The position numbers were made by a program, and so were the translations under genes. The notes under the pieces were generated by a model. The model did no database searches. It was not told the DNA's origin and saw nothing but the letters and a program-made list of their open reading frames with translations. A DNA stretch of 42,830 bases from Micropruina sp. (lineage in GTDB: Bacteria > Actinomycetota > Actinomycetes > Propionibacteriales > Propionibacteriaceae), in contig NZ_JAPUED010000199.1 in NCBI RefSeq assembly GCF_027492755.1, positions 1 to 42,830 on the forward strand, in the 5' to 3' direction. This document shows positions 15,266 through 22,414 of the stretch, in pieces; position 1 is the stretch's first letter, and the number at the start of each line of letters is the position of its first letter.

Positions 15266-18109
15266 TCAGCTGCAGCCGCTGGTGCTGCCGCAGCCCTCGC
15301 AGATGTAGCAGCTGCCGCTGCGCCGCATCTTGGTACCGCAGGTCAGGCACAGCGGAGCGTCGATCGCCATACCGGAGATCCTCTCCAGCACCTCGGCGGT
15401 CGAGTGCGGCCGGGCCTCCACCAGGGCCGGCTGCAGCGGACCCTCCTCGTGGACCTTCACGTCGTCACCGGCGTCGTTCTTCAGCGACTCGGAGTCGATC
15501 AGGTTGGCCTCGTCCTCTTCAGACAGGTACGAACCGGTCTCGACGTAGCGGGCACGTTCGGCCGAGGTGTAGATACCCAGCTCGGCACGCTCGTCGAAGG
15601 ACAGATAGTCGAGCGCCAGGCGACGGAAGATGTAGTCGATGATCGACTGCGCCATCCGGATGTCGGCGTCGTCGGTCATGCCGGCCGGCTCGAACTTCAT
15701 GTTGGTGAACTTCTGCACGTAGCTCTCCAGCGGCACGCCGTACTGCAGCGCGATCGAGATGGCGATCGAGAAGGCGTCCATCACGCCGGCCAGGGTCGAG
15801 CCCTGCTTGCCGAGCTTGAGGAAGACCTCGCCCAGGCGTCCGTCGTCGTAGGCACCCGCGGTCATGTAGCCCTCGGCACCGCCGACGGCGAATGACGTCG
15901 TCCGGCTGGCCCGCGACTTCGGCAGCCGCTGCCGGCGCGGGCGGTACTCGACCCGCACTTCGGGCTCGGCCTTGACCTTGACGGCAGCCGGCTCTTCCTT
16001 CTTCTTCGCGTCGGACAGCGGCTGACCGACCTTGCAGTTGTCGCGGTAGACCGCCAGCGCCTTCAGGCCGAGCTTCCAGCCCTGCAGGTACACCTCGGCG
16101 ATCTCTTCGATCGTGGCCGTCTCGGGCAGGTTGACCGTCTTGGAGATGGCTCCGGACAGGAACGGCTGCGCCGCGGCCATCATCCGCACGTGACCCATCG
16201 GCTTGATCGCCCGCTCACCCATGGCGGTGTCGAAGACCTCGTAGTGCTCGGTCTTCAGGCCCGGGGCGTTCACCACGTGGCCGTGTTCGGCGATGTACTC
16301 GACGATCGCCTCGACGGTCTCTTCGGTGTAGCCCAAGCCGTGCAGGGCACGCGGAATGGTCTGGTTGACGATCTGCATCGACCCGCCGCCGACCAGCTTC
16401 TTGAACTTGACCAGCGAGAAGTCCGGCTCGATGCCGGTGGTGTCGCAGTCCATCATGAAGCCGATGGTGCCGGTCGGCGCCAGCACGGACGCCTGCGCGT
16501 TGCGGAAACCGTTGGCCGCGCCCAGGGTGACGACCTTCGCCCACTCTTCGGTGGCCACGTCATGCACCGTCGAATCGAGGTCGGTGAGGGTGCGCACCTC
16601 GTCATTGGCCGCCTGGTGCTTGCGCATCACCTTCTGGTGGGCCGAGGCGTTGCGCGCATAGCCGGCGTAGGGGCCGACGATCGCGGCCAGTTCGGCCGAG
16701 CGCCGGTAGCTGGTGGCGGTCATCAGCGAGGTGATGGACGCCGCCAGCGCCCGCCCGCCCTCGGAGTCGTAGCCGCGGCCGACGGCCATCAGCAGCGCAC
16801 CCAGGTTGGCGTAGCCGATGCCCAGCTGACGGTAGTCGCGGGTGGTCTTGCCGATCGCCTCGGTCGGGAAGTCGGCGAAGCAGATCGAGATCTCCATCGC
16901 GGTGATGACCAGCTCGACGGCCTTCACGAAGGTGGCCGCGTCGAAGGTGTCGTCGTCGCGCAGGAACTTCAGCAGGTTGAGGCTGGCCAGGTTGCAGGAG
17001 CTGTTGTCCAGGCTCATGTACTCCGAACACGGGTTGGAAGCCGTGATCCGGCCGGTCTCGGGGTTGGTGTGCCAGGCGTTGATGGTGTCGTCGTACTGGA
17101 TACCGGGGTCGGCGCACTCCCAGGCGGCCTTCGCCATCTTGCCGAAGAGCGCGCGGGCATCGACGGTATCGATCACCTCGCCGGTCATCCGGGCCCGCAG
17201 GCCGAAGTCGGCGCCGTCCTCGACCGCACGCATGAACTCGTCGCTGACCCGGACCGAGTTGTTGGCGTTCTGGTACTGGACGCTGACGATGTCCTTGCCG
17301 CCCAGGTCCATGTCGAAGCCGGCGTCGCGCAGCGCACGGATCTTGTCCTCTTCCCGCGCCTTGGTCTCGATGAACTCCTCGATGTCGGGGTGGTCGACGT
17401 CGAGCACGACCATCTTCGCGGCCCGTCGGGTGGCGCCGCCCGACTTGATGGTGCCCGCAGAGGCGTCGGCGCCGCGCATGAAGCTGACCGGGCCGGAGGC
17501 CGTCCCGCCCGAGGAGAGCAGCTCCTTGCTGGAGCGGATCCGGGAGAGGTTCAGGCCGGCACCCGAGCCGCCCTTGAAGATGAAGCCCTCTTCCTTGTAC
17601 CAATTCAGGATCGAGTCCATCGAGTCGTCGACGCTGAGGATGAAGCAGGCACTGACCTGCTGCGGGGACTTGGTGCCCACGTTGAACCACACCGGCGAGT
17701 TGAAGCTGAAGTACTGGCGCAGCAGCATCCAGGTCAACTCGTGCTCGAAGATCTCGGCGTCGGCCGGCGTCGCGAAGTACCCGTTGTCCTCACCGGCGCG
17801 CCGGTAGGTGGTCACCACGCGGTCGATCAGCTGCCGCAGGCTGGTCTCGCGGGCCGACGTGTTCAGTGCGCCACGGAAGTACTTGGTGGTGACGATGGTC
17901 GAGGCGTTGACGCTCCAGAAATCGGGAAACTCGGCACCTCGCTGCTCGAAGACGGTCTCCCCGGTCTTCCAGTTGGTCTGGACGACGTCGCGCGCCTCCC
18001 AGGTCACCTGGTCGTAGGGGTGCACGCCCTCGGTGGTGAACACGCGCTCGATGGTGAGCCCCGGTCGCTTCGCGGATCGACGGCTTCCGGCGCGAGCAGT
18101 TTCGGTCAT
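15266..18109 (-). CDS. nrdJ: Adenosylcobalamin-dependent ribonucleotide reductase (class II)
   Basis: This 947-residue class II reductase makes dNTPs from ribonucleotides using adenosylcobalamin as radical source, so it works with or without oxygen. Visible are the N-terminal region with YFSFNSPVWFNVG and VSACFILSVDDSMD (substrate-site Cys). Next come GGSGAGLNLSRIRS, the catalytic NPCSEYMSLDNSSCNLASLN motif and VLAPTGTIGFMMDCDTTGIE. The C-terminus is cysteine-rich, with CLTCGTKM and CYICEGCGSTSGC, as used for disulfide exchange or metal binding in this class. It lies 57 bases after nrdR, whose repressor is expected to control it. The oxidoreductase gene follows by 4 bases. Confidence 0.97.
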   Translation of the reverse strand: MTETARAGSRRSAKRPGLTIERVFTTEGVHPYDQVTWEARDVVQTNWKTGETVFEQRGAEFPDFWSVNASTIVTTKYFRGALNTSARETSLRQLIDRVVTTYRRAGEDNGYFATPADAEIFEHELTWMLLRQYFSFNSPVWFNVGTKSPQQVSACFILSVDDSMDSILNWYKEEGFIFKGGSGAGLNLSRIRSSKELLSSGGTASGPVSFMRGADASAGTIKSGGATRRAAKMVVLDVDHPDIEEFIETKAREEDKIRALRDAGFDMDLGGKDIVSVQYQNANNSVRVSDEFMRAVEDGADFGLRARMTGEVIDTVDARALFGKMAKAAWECADPGIQYDDTINAWHTNPETGRITASNPCSEYMSLDNSSCNLASLNLLKFLRDDDTFDAATFVKAVELVITAMEISICFADFPTEAIGKTTRDYRQLGIGYANLGALLMAVGRGYDSEGGRALAASITSLMTATSYRRSAELAAIVGPYAGYARNASAHQKVMRKHQAANDEVRTLTDLDSTVHDVATEEWAKVVTLGAANGFRNAQASVLAPTGTIGFMMDCDTTGIEPDFSLVKFKKLVGGGSMQIVNQTIPRALHGLGYTEETVEAIVEYIAEHGHVVNAPGLKTEHYEVFDTAMGERAIKPMGHVRMMAAAQPFLSGAISKTVNLPETATIEEIAEVYLQGWKLGLKALAVYRDNCKVGQPLSDAKKKEEPAAVKVKAEPEVRVEYRPRRQRLPKSRASRTTSFAVGGAEGYMTAGAYDDGRLGEVFLKLGKQGSTLAGVMDAFSIAISIALQYGVPLESYVQKFTNMKFEPAGMTDDADIRMAQSIIDYIFRRLALDYLSFDERAELGIYTSAERARYVETGSYLSEEDEANLIDSESLKNDAGDDVKVHEEGPLQPALVEARPHSTAEVLERISGMAIDAPLCLTCGTKMRRSGSCYICEGCGSTSGCS

Positions 18110-18166
18110 CTGTGGTGCCTTCTCTCGGGTGTGGATCGCTGGTTCTGCCAGCAGTGGGGGTGACTG

Positions 18167-18631
18167 TCAGCGGGGCGCGACCAACTGGCCGCGGAGGTTC
18201 TCGATCTCGGCGGCGAAATCGTCGACCGAGTTGTAGTGCTTGTAGACCGACGCGAAGCGGAGGTACGCCACGGCGTCCAAGGTGCGCAGCGGGCCGAGGA
18301 TCGCCAGGCCGACATCGTCGGCGGGAATCTCGGCCTGCCCGCTGGCCCGCAGCGCCTCTTCGACCTGCTGCCCGAGCCGAGCGAGATCTGCTTCCGAGAC
18401 CGGCCTGCCCTTGCACGCCTTCCGGACGCCCGTCACGACCTTCTCGCGCGAGAAGGGTTCGACCACACCGGAACGCTTGACGACGACGAGCTGCATCTGC
18501 TCAAGAGTGGTGAACCGACGCTCGCAGGACGGGCATTGGCGCCTGCGGCGAATCGCCGCTCCGTCTTCGGCAACCCGCGAGTCGAGGACGCGCGAATCGG
18601 TGTGGCGGCAGTATGGGCAATGCACGAGCAT
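18167..18631 (-). CDS. nrdR: Transcriptional repressor NrdR
   Basis: This 154-residue zinc-ribbon/ATP-cone repressor senses dATP/ATP and shuts off ribonucleotide reductase genes. The zinc ribbon is CPYCRH...CPSCERRF (residues 5-37). The ATP-cone starts at [19 protein letters not shown] and runs to about residue 140. The N-terminus has two extra residues (MLVHCPYC) compared with the common MHCPFC start. A GAAGGGGG ribosome site lies 3 bases before the ATG. nrdJ follows in the same direction, as in Streptomyces (nrdRJ). The 331 bases upstream hold a cluster of DnaA-box-like sequences; no convincing tandem NrdR box was found. Confidence 0.97.
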   Translation of the reverse strand: MLVHCPYCRHTDSRVLDSRVAEDGAAIRRRRQCPSCERRFTTLEQMQLVVVKRSGVVEPFSREKVVTGVRKACKGRPVSEADLARLGQQVEEALRASGQAEIPADDVGLAILGPLRTLDAVAYLRFASVYKHYNSVDDFAAEIENLRGQLVAPR

Positions 18632-18962
18632 CGACCCCCTTCGTCTTCATCGCTGAATCGCCCTGTGGAGCGTTGTGTGTACTGGCTGTGGAGAACCCTG
18701 TGGACGAGACCACAATCTGTGGACAAAACACAGCTCTGTAACTACTACATATAGACGATATGTCGCTCGCCACCACAACGCAACCGCGCCCGGCGTGTCG
18801 TCCGGAGATGGTTCGAAACCGTCGCTCTGCGGACTTCACGACCCACCACCGCGGCCGCAGGCTCGGACGAAACCGCTTCACTTCCGGGCGCGGACCCTCC
18901 CGACAGTGCCCACCAGATCCAGCGGACACTCGAAACCCGGAAGCACTGGCGCGGCGCCGCCC
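18632..18962. other. Intergenic region upstream of nrdR
   Basis: 331 bases with no convincing gene. The half nearest nrdR holds four TGTGGA-core elements and an AT-rich stretch around 18740-18760. The half nearest the SOS gene (18765-18962) shows no ORF with recognisable similarity in any frame, and no LysM motif. Confidence 0.7.
18664..18726 (-). promoter_or_regulatory. Cluster of four DnaA-box-like sites upstream of nrdR-nrdJ
   Basis: Read on the minus strand, TTGTCCACA (18718-18726) is an exact actinobacterial DnaA box. TCGTCCACA (18699-18707) and TTCTCCACA (18687-18695) differ by one base, and CGCTCCACA (18664-18672) by two. All point the same way and lie 33-95 bases before the nrdR start. 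CCACAATCTGTGG (18710-18722) is also a perfect dyad overlapping the best box and could instead be part of an NrdR site. Confidence 0.5.
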
Positions 18963-19310
18963 TCAGCCCAGCCGGCTCACCGCAGGCGACTGCGGGAGAC
19001 CGGCCTCATTCGGCACCGCCATGAAACCGGCGACCAGCGTGAAGACCCCCGCCGCAACCGCACCGAGGAACACCGTCATCACCACGGCCAGACCTCGCCG
19101 GGTGAGCTGCAGGCCCTGCCCCACGGCGATCGCCACCGGCTCGGACACCCGGGCGCGCACCAGCGGCGCGACCCCGCCGGCCGGGCGACCGCCCGGTGCT
19201 CCGGGATGGTTCGGACGCGCGATCGGCGCCCGCGTCTGCGGGACATGCCGCCACCGCGGCCGGGCGGTCGTCGGGGTGATCACCATCTCCTCAACCAGTA
19301 CCGCACTCAT
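18963..19310 (-). CDS. Small SOS-controlled membrane protein next to lexA
   Basis: This 115-residue protein has a basic, Pro/Arg/Gly-rich N-terminal cytosolic part of about 70 residues. One membrane helix follows (GLAVVMTVFLGAVAAGVFTL and on, about 76-98), then a short outside tail of about 15 residues. The ATG at 19310 has GGAAGGGAG about 6 bases upstream, and an exact LexA box ends 15 bases before it. In other actinomycetes the gene between lexA and nrdR encodes an SOS-induced division inhibitor or wall hydrolase with a similar basic arm, helix and then a LysM domain (Rv2719c/ChiZ, DivS). Here the protein stops right after the helix, with no LysM. It may be a minimal division inhibitor; that role is inferred from position and the SOS box. 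Confidence 0.75.
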   Translation of the reverse strand: MSAVLVEEMVITPTTARPRWRHVPQTRAPIARPNHPGAPGGRPAGGVAPLVRARVSEPVAIAVGQGLQLTRRGLAVVMTVFLGAVAAGVFTLVAGFMAVPNEAGLPQSPAVSRLG

Positions 19311-19325
19311 CTCGCACTCCCTTCC

Positions 19326-19341
19326 TCGAACATACGTTCGA
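19326..19341. promoter_or_regulatory. LexA (SOS) box, exact consensus
   Basis: TCGAACATACGTTCGA matches the actinobacterial SOS consensus TCGAACNNNNGTTCGA at all 12 defined positions. It lies 15 bases upstream of the small membrane protein gene, where bound LexA would cover the start of its transcript. Confidence 0.93.
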
Positions 19342-19557
19342 TGGTCATTCTTACCCGCGACCGGCGCGGGCGCAACCCTTATTCGTACTGTTGTTCCCGA
19401 TCGTTCGATCGATACCGATGAGTCAACACGGCCCCACTGACAGTTTTCGAAGACTCGCTCCGAGCATCTTTCGCAACCCCGCCCACGCCTGCTGCGACCG
19501 CCCCACCGCTCCAGCCCGACGCACGCAGGATGGCTGCCGACAACTTCGGCGACACGC

Positions 19558-19573
19558 TCGAACAGACGTATGA
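19558..19573. promoter_or_regulatory. LexA box for lexA autoregulation
   Basis: TCGAACAGACGTATGA matches 10 of the 12 defined positions of the SOS consensus. It sits at the -35 position relative to the TACTCT -10 box at 19592, as expected for autorepression. Confidence 0.75.
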
Positions 19574-19591
19574 ATGGCGCGCGTCGTGACC

Positions 19592-19597
19592 TACTCT
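19592..19597 (+). promoter_or_regulatory. -10 element of lexA
   Basis: TACTCT ends 6 bases before the ATG at 19604 and favours that ATG over one 30 bases upstream. The message would be leaderless. Confidence 0.55.
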
Positions 19598-19603
19598 GTG
19601 CCC

Positions 19604-20425
19604 ATGGCTGGCAGGAATCCGTTCGACAAGACACCGCGGCGTGGCCGCCCACCCAAGCAACCGCCGAAGATGAGCGTGGGGCGCCCCAGCAACGCTGAGG
19701 TGGCCCAGCAGCTTGAGATGGCCAAGATCACTCAGCTTCCCGACGGGCCCGCCGACGTCGAGGGCCTCACCCCTCGGCAGCGGCGCATCCTGGAGTTGAT
19801 TCACCTGGCGGTGAGCACCCGGGGCTACCCGCCGACGATCCGCGAGATCGGCGAGGCGGCGGGGCTGGCGTCGCCGTCCAGCGTGTCGCACCAGTTGCGC
19901 GCACTCGAGGCGAAGGGCTACCTGCGCCGCGACCCGAACCGCCCCCGCGCGATGGAGGTGCGACTGCCCGAATCACTGGCGAAGGCCGAACCGGCAGCCG
20001 CGCCCGAGGATGAGGTCGTCGACGTCACGGGCATCGGCGACGCGCTGCCCGAGGCGGTGAACGTGCCTGTCGTCGGCCGGATCGCGGCCGGCGGTCCGAT
20101 CCTGGCCGAAGAGCGCGTGGAAGACGTCTTCCCGCTACCCAAGCAGCTGGTCGGTGAGGGCACTCTGTTCCTGCTCGAGGTCAAGGGCGATTCGATGATC
20201 GAGGCCGCGATCTGCGACGGCGACTTCGTGGTGGTGCGGCAGCAGCCGTCCGCCAACAACGGTGACATCGTGGCAGCATTGCTCGAAGACGAGGCGACGG
20301 TGAAGACCTTCAAGCGCACCGACGGGCAGGTGTGGCTGCTGCCGCACAACCCCGCGTACTCGCCCATCGACGGCAATCAGGCTTCCATCCTGGGCAAGGT
20401 GGTTGCGGTCCTGCGCCGGGTCTGA
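19604..20425 (+). CDS. lexA: SOS repressor LexA
   Basis: This 273-residue repressor cleaves itself when RecA is activated. The DNA-binding domain is [16 protein letters not shown] through [19 protein letters not shown] (about residues 50-115). The peptidase part holds the Ala-Gly cleavage site in [13 protein letters not shown], the nucleophile Ser in KGDSMIEA and the base Lys in DEATVKTFK. About 48 residues precede the usual start of the family, including RRGRPPKQP and SVGRPSN, which resemble AT-hook GRP motifs. That makes the protein longer than typical LexA (about 200-240). The start is set by TACTCT 6 bases upstream. It diverges from the SOS membrane protein gene, and two LexA boxes lie between them. 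Confidence 0.97.
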   Translation: MAGRNPFDKTPRRGRPPKQPPKMSVGRPSNAEVAQQLEMAKITQLPDGPADVEGLTPRQRRILELIHLAVSTRGYPPTIREIGEAAGLASPSSVSHQLRALEAKGYLRRDPNRPRAMEVRLPESLAKAEPAAAPEDEVVDVTGIGDALPEAVNVPVVGRIAAGGPILAEERVEDVFPLPKQLVGEGTLFLLEVKGDSMIEAAICDGDFVVVRQQPSANNGDIVAALLEDEATVKTFKRTDGQVWLLPHNPAYSPIDGNQASILGKVVAVLRRV

Positions 20426-20460
20426 GCAAGCTCGGCGCGGGCACCACGAGCCGCGACTCC

Positions 20461-20757
20461 CTAGGAGGCCAGGCGTTCCCGCGGTCGGCGGGCAGCCGCA
20501 TCCGGCTCACCGTCGGCCCGGTGCACCTCCGCCCAGATCGCATCCAGGGAAAGTCCGAGGACTCCTGCGATGGCTGCGATGGTCGAGAATGCCGGGGTTG
20601 CGACCCGTCCGGACTCGATCTTGCGGAGGGTCTCGGGCGAGACGGCGGCATCCAGCGCGACCTCGAGCATGGAGCGCTCTCGCCGCGCCTTGCGCAGCAG
20701 CGAACCCAAGCGGCGTCCGCGCTCGATCTCGGCGGGACTCAGCGGCAACCGGACCAT
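20461..20757 (-). CDS. XRE-family helix-turn-helix regulator
   Basis: This 98-residue protein is essentially one HTH_XRE domain (about 15-75): RRLGSLLRKARRERSMLEVALDAAV is followed by SPETLRKIESGRVATPAFST and LGLSLDAIWAEV. It lacks a sensor domain. The ATG at 20757 lies 7 bases after TAGAAT (leaderless). It diverges from a methionine aminopeptidase gene, and the shared promoter region contains the perfect palindrome ATACCGGTAT. Autoregulation and control of the aminopeptidase are therefore likely, but this is inference from position. Confidence 0.88.
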   Translation of the reverse strand: MVRLPLSPAEIERGRRLGSLLRKARRERSMLEVALDAAVSPETLRKIESGRVATPAFSTIAAIAGVLGLSLDAIWAEVHRADGEPDAAARRPRERLAS

Positions 20758-20764
20758 GTCCGCG

Positions 20765-20783
20765 ATTCTAATACCGGTATAAC
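20765..20783. promoter_or_regulatory. Overlapping divergent -10 boxes and palindromic operator
   Basis: ATACCGGTAT (20771-20780) is a perfect 10-base palindrome. TAGAAT on the minus strand (20765-20770) is the -10 box for the XRE gene, and TATAAC on the plus strand (20778-20783) that for the aminopeptidase. A protein bound at the palindrome would cover both. Confidence 0.6.
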
Positions 20784-20826
20784 ATGGCCGGGATAGTTAT
20801 TGGACTTCAGCCGGAAGAGGCAGCGC

Positions 20827-21603
20827 ATGATCGAGATCCTGAGCCCGGCCCGGCTCACCCGGGCCAAAGCGACCGGAGCCATCGTGGCCAACACCCTGCA
20901 GGCATTGAAGGACCGCTGCACCGTCGGCACGAACCTGCTCGACATCGACCGGTGGGCCAAGGCGCTGATCCTGGGCGCGGGCGCGCAGTCGTGCTACGTC
21001 GACTACGCACCGTCGTTCGGACGCGGGCCGTTCGGTCACTACATCTGCACCGCCGTCAACGATGCCGTGCTGCACGGTTTGCCCCATGATCGGACGCTGG
21101 CCGACGGAGACCTGCTGACCCTCGATCTCGCGGTCTCCAAAGGCGGTGTCGCCGCGGACTCGGCGATCAGCTTCATCGTCGGCGAGTCGCGTCCGGCCGA
21201 GAGCGTGGCGCTGATCGATGCGACCCAGCGTGCGCTCAGTGCGGGGATCGCGGTGGCGGCTCCCGGTGCTCGGCTCGGTGACATCTCGCACGCCATCGGC
21301 GCCGTGCTCACCGAGGCCGGCTATCCGATCAACACCGACTTCGGCGGGCACGGCATCGGTTCGACGATGCACCAGGATCCGCATGTGCCGAACACCGGAC
21401 GTTCCGGCCGCGGCTATCGGCTGCGGCCCGGCCTGTTGCTGGCGCTGGAACCGTGGGTGATGACGGACACGGCAGAACTGGTCACCGATGCCGACGGCTG
21501 GACGCTGCGCAGCGCGACCGGCTGCCGCACGGCACACAGCGAGCACACCATCGCGATCACCACGACCGGTGCAGAGATCATGACCCTGCCGACGATGTCA
21601 TAA
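20827..21603 (+). CDS. Methionine aminopeptidase, type I (M24 family)
   Basis: This 258-residue metalloprotease removes the initiator methionine from new proteins. All five metal ligands are visible: Asp in LLTLDLAVS, Asp in VAADSAIS, His in FGGHGIGS, Glu in LLALEPWV and Glu in AHSEHTIAI. The substrate-site His is in NDAVLHGLP. The ATG at 20827 has a GGAAGAGG ribosome site, better than a TTG at 20800. It lacks the N-terminal zinc-finger or linker extension of some housekeeping forms. It is not beside ribosomal or secY genes, where the housekeeping map usually lies, and a private XRE regulator faces it, so it is probably a second, regulated copy. Confidence 0.95.
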   Translation: MIEILSPARLTRAKATGAIVANTLQALKDRCTVGTNLLDIDRWAKALILGAGAQSCYVDYAPSFGRGPFGHYICTAVNDAVLHGLPHDRTLADGDLLTLDLAVSKGGVAADSAISFIVGESRPAESVALIDATQRALSAGIAVAAPGARLGDISHAIGAVLTEAGYPINTDFGGHGIGSTMHQDPHVPNTGRSGRGYRLRPGLLLALEPWVMTDTAELVTDADGWTLRSATGCRTAHSEHTIAITTTGAEIMTLPTMS

Positions 21604-21615
21604 GGGGCACGTAAT

Positions 21616-21697
21616 GAGGTTTCGACAAGCTCAACCACCGTCGATCGAGCTTGTCGAGATCCCTGGCGAGGGTTTCGACAAGCTCAACCACCGGTGA
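21616..21697. repeat. Family A repeat, three arms
   Basis: GGTTTCGACAAGCTCAACC lies at 21618-21636 and again at about 21671-21689. Between them is the inverted arm ATCGAGCTTGTCGAGATCC. It starts 15 bases after the aminopeptidase stop and ends shortly before the stop of the lipoprotein gene on the other strand, so it may terminate both convergent transcripts. Confidence 0.9.
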
Positions 21698-21710
21698 TCG
21701 ACGAGGGAAC

Positions 21711-22397
21711 TCAGCTCGTGGCGGTCCGAACGACCAGATAGCCGCGCAGCCGGTCCAGGGACGGCTGGAAGCCAGTGACGGTGAGGGTAACGCGGCCCAG
21801 CTTGATCTTCGATCCAGCCTTGACCGGCAGCAGCACGCCCGCCTCCCCCGGTTTGGACAGGCCCGGCCAATGCCGGAGCACCGCCGAGCGGGCGGTGAGC
21901 TCCACCAACGCCATTCGGTTCCCGGTGCCGATCCGGGCCGATGTCGCAGCGTCGTCCGGGCCCGCCGGGAGGTAGATCAGGCCGGCATCGGAGGCCGGTG
22001 ACTCGACCTTGGTCAGCACCGGGTCGAAGCCGATCCTGGCCCGGCCGTAGGCGGGTGCCAGCCGGCTCACTGCCCAGCACTCACCGCCGATGAATGCCCG
22101 GTCACCGTCGCGCAGGCTCACCGTCGACCCGAAACCCGACTCGTCGCTGTCATCACGCCAGATGGAGACCTGATCGCCGTCCTCCAGCCGGTTGACGTAG
22201 CCGACGCGGGCGGAGCCGAGGGTGCCGACCGTCCCCTGCACGATGGTCAGGTACGGCTCCCGTCCGGTCGGCGATGTCGACGGTGACGGCGTCGGTTCGA
22301 CAGGTCCCGTGCCACAACCGGCGGCGAGCAGCGCCACCGCGATACCCGAGCCTAGGGAGAGCAGGTCGCGGCGTCCGATCGAAGTCATGAGCCTCAT
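21711..22397 (-). CDS. Tat-type lipoprotein of unknown function
   Basis: 228 residues (or 225 from the second ATG at 22388). The N-terminus MTSIGRRDLLSLGSG carries a twin-arginine motif, then a hydrophobic stretch and the lipobox LLAAGC, so a lipid-anchored protein exported by Tat is predicted. A Pro/Ser/Thr linker (EPTPSPSTSPTG) follows. The mature part has beta-rich segments such as LTIVQGTVGTLGSARVGYVN and GSKIKLGRVTLTVTGFQPS, with no catalytic motif I recognise. It starts 17 bases after the stop of the dinG-like gene and is probably in its operon. Function unknown. Confidence 0.8.
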   Translation of the reverse strand: MRLMTSIGRRDLLSLGSGIAVALLAAGCGTGPVEPTPSPSTSPTGREPYLTIVQGTVGTLGSARVGYVNRLEDGDQVSIWRDDSDESGFGSTVSLRDGDRAFIGGECWAVSRLAPAYGRARIGFDPVLTKVESPASDAGLIYLPAGPDDAATSARIGTGNRMALVELTARSAVLRHWPGLSKPGEAGVLLPVKAGSKIKLGRVTLTVTGFQPSLDRLRGYLVVRTATS

Positions 22398-22414
22398 TGT
22401 CGGACGCACCCGGC

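Larger units (their letters stand above)
19311..19603. other. Divergent regulatory region between the SOS gene and lexA
   Basis: 293 bases holding two LexA-type boxes (19326-19341 and 19558-19573) and the lexA -10 box. The 200 bases between the boxes show no supported gene. Confidence 0.7.

Noticed and set aside
16190..18163. Long plus-strand open frame (657 codons) opposite nrdJ
   Set aside because: Antisense shadow of the ribonucleotide reductase gene, with repeated Val/Asp/Gly-rich sequence and no domain.
18710..18739. Tandem NrdR boxes upstream of nrdR
   Set aside because: CCACAATCTGTGG and ACAGCTCTGT are dyads, but neither fits the 16-base NrdR consensus well and their centres are not spaced as in known box pairs.
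18501..18929. Possible displaced LysM coding sequence downstream of the SOS membrane gene
   Set aside because: No GDTLW-like LysM pattern is visible in any frame of the gap, so a simple frameshift is not supported.
19406..19416. Third LexA box between the two good ones (GATCGTTCGATCG area)
   Set aside because: It is not a true dyad of the TCGAAC...GTTCGA type; only one half-site matches.
21616..21697. Short spaced repeats that could suggest a CRISPR array
   Set aside because: The copies alternate in orientation, spacers are short and unequal, and the same arms occur singly across the window; this is a REP-like element and no cas gene is present.
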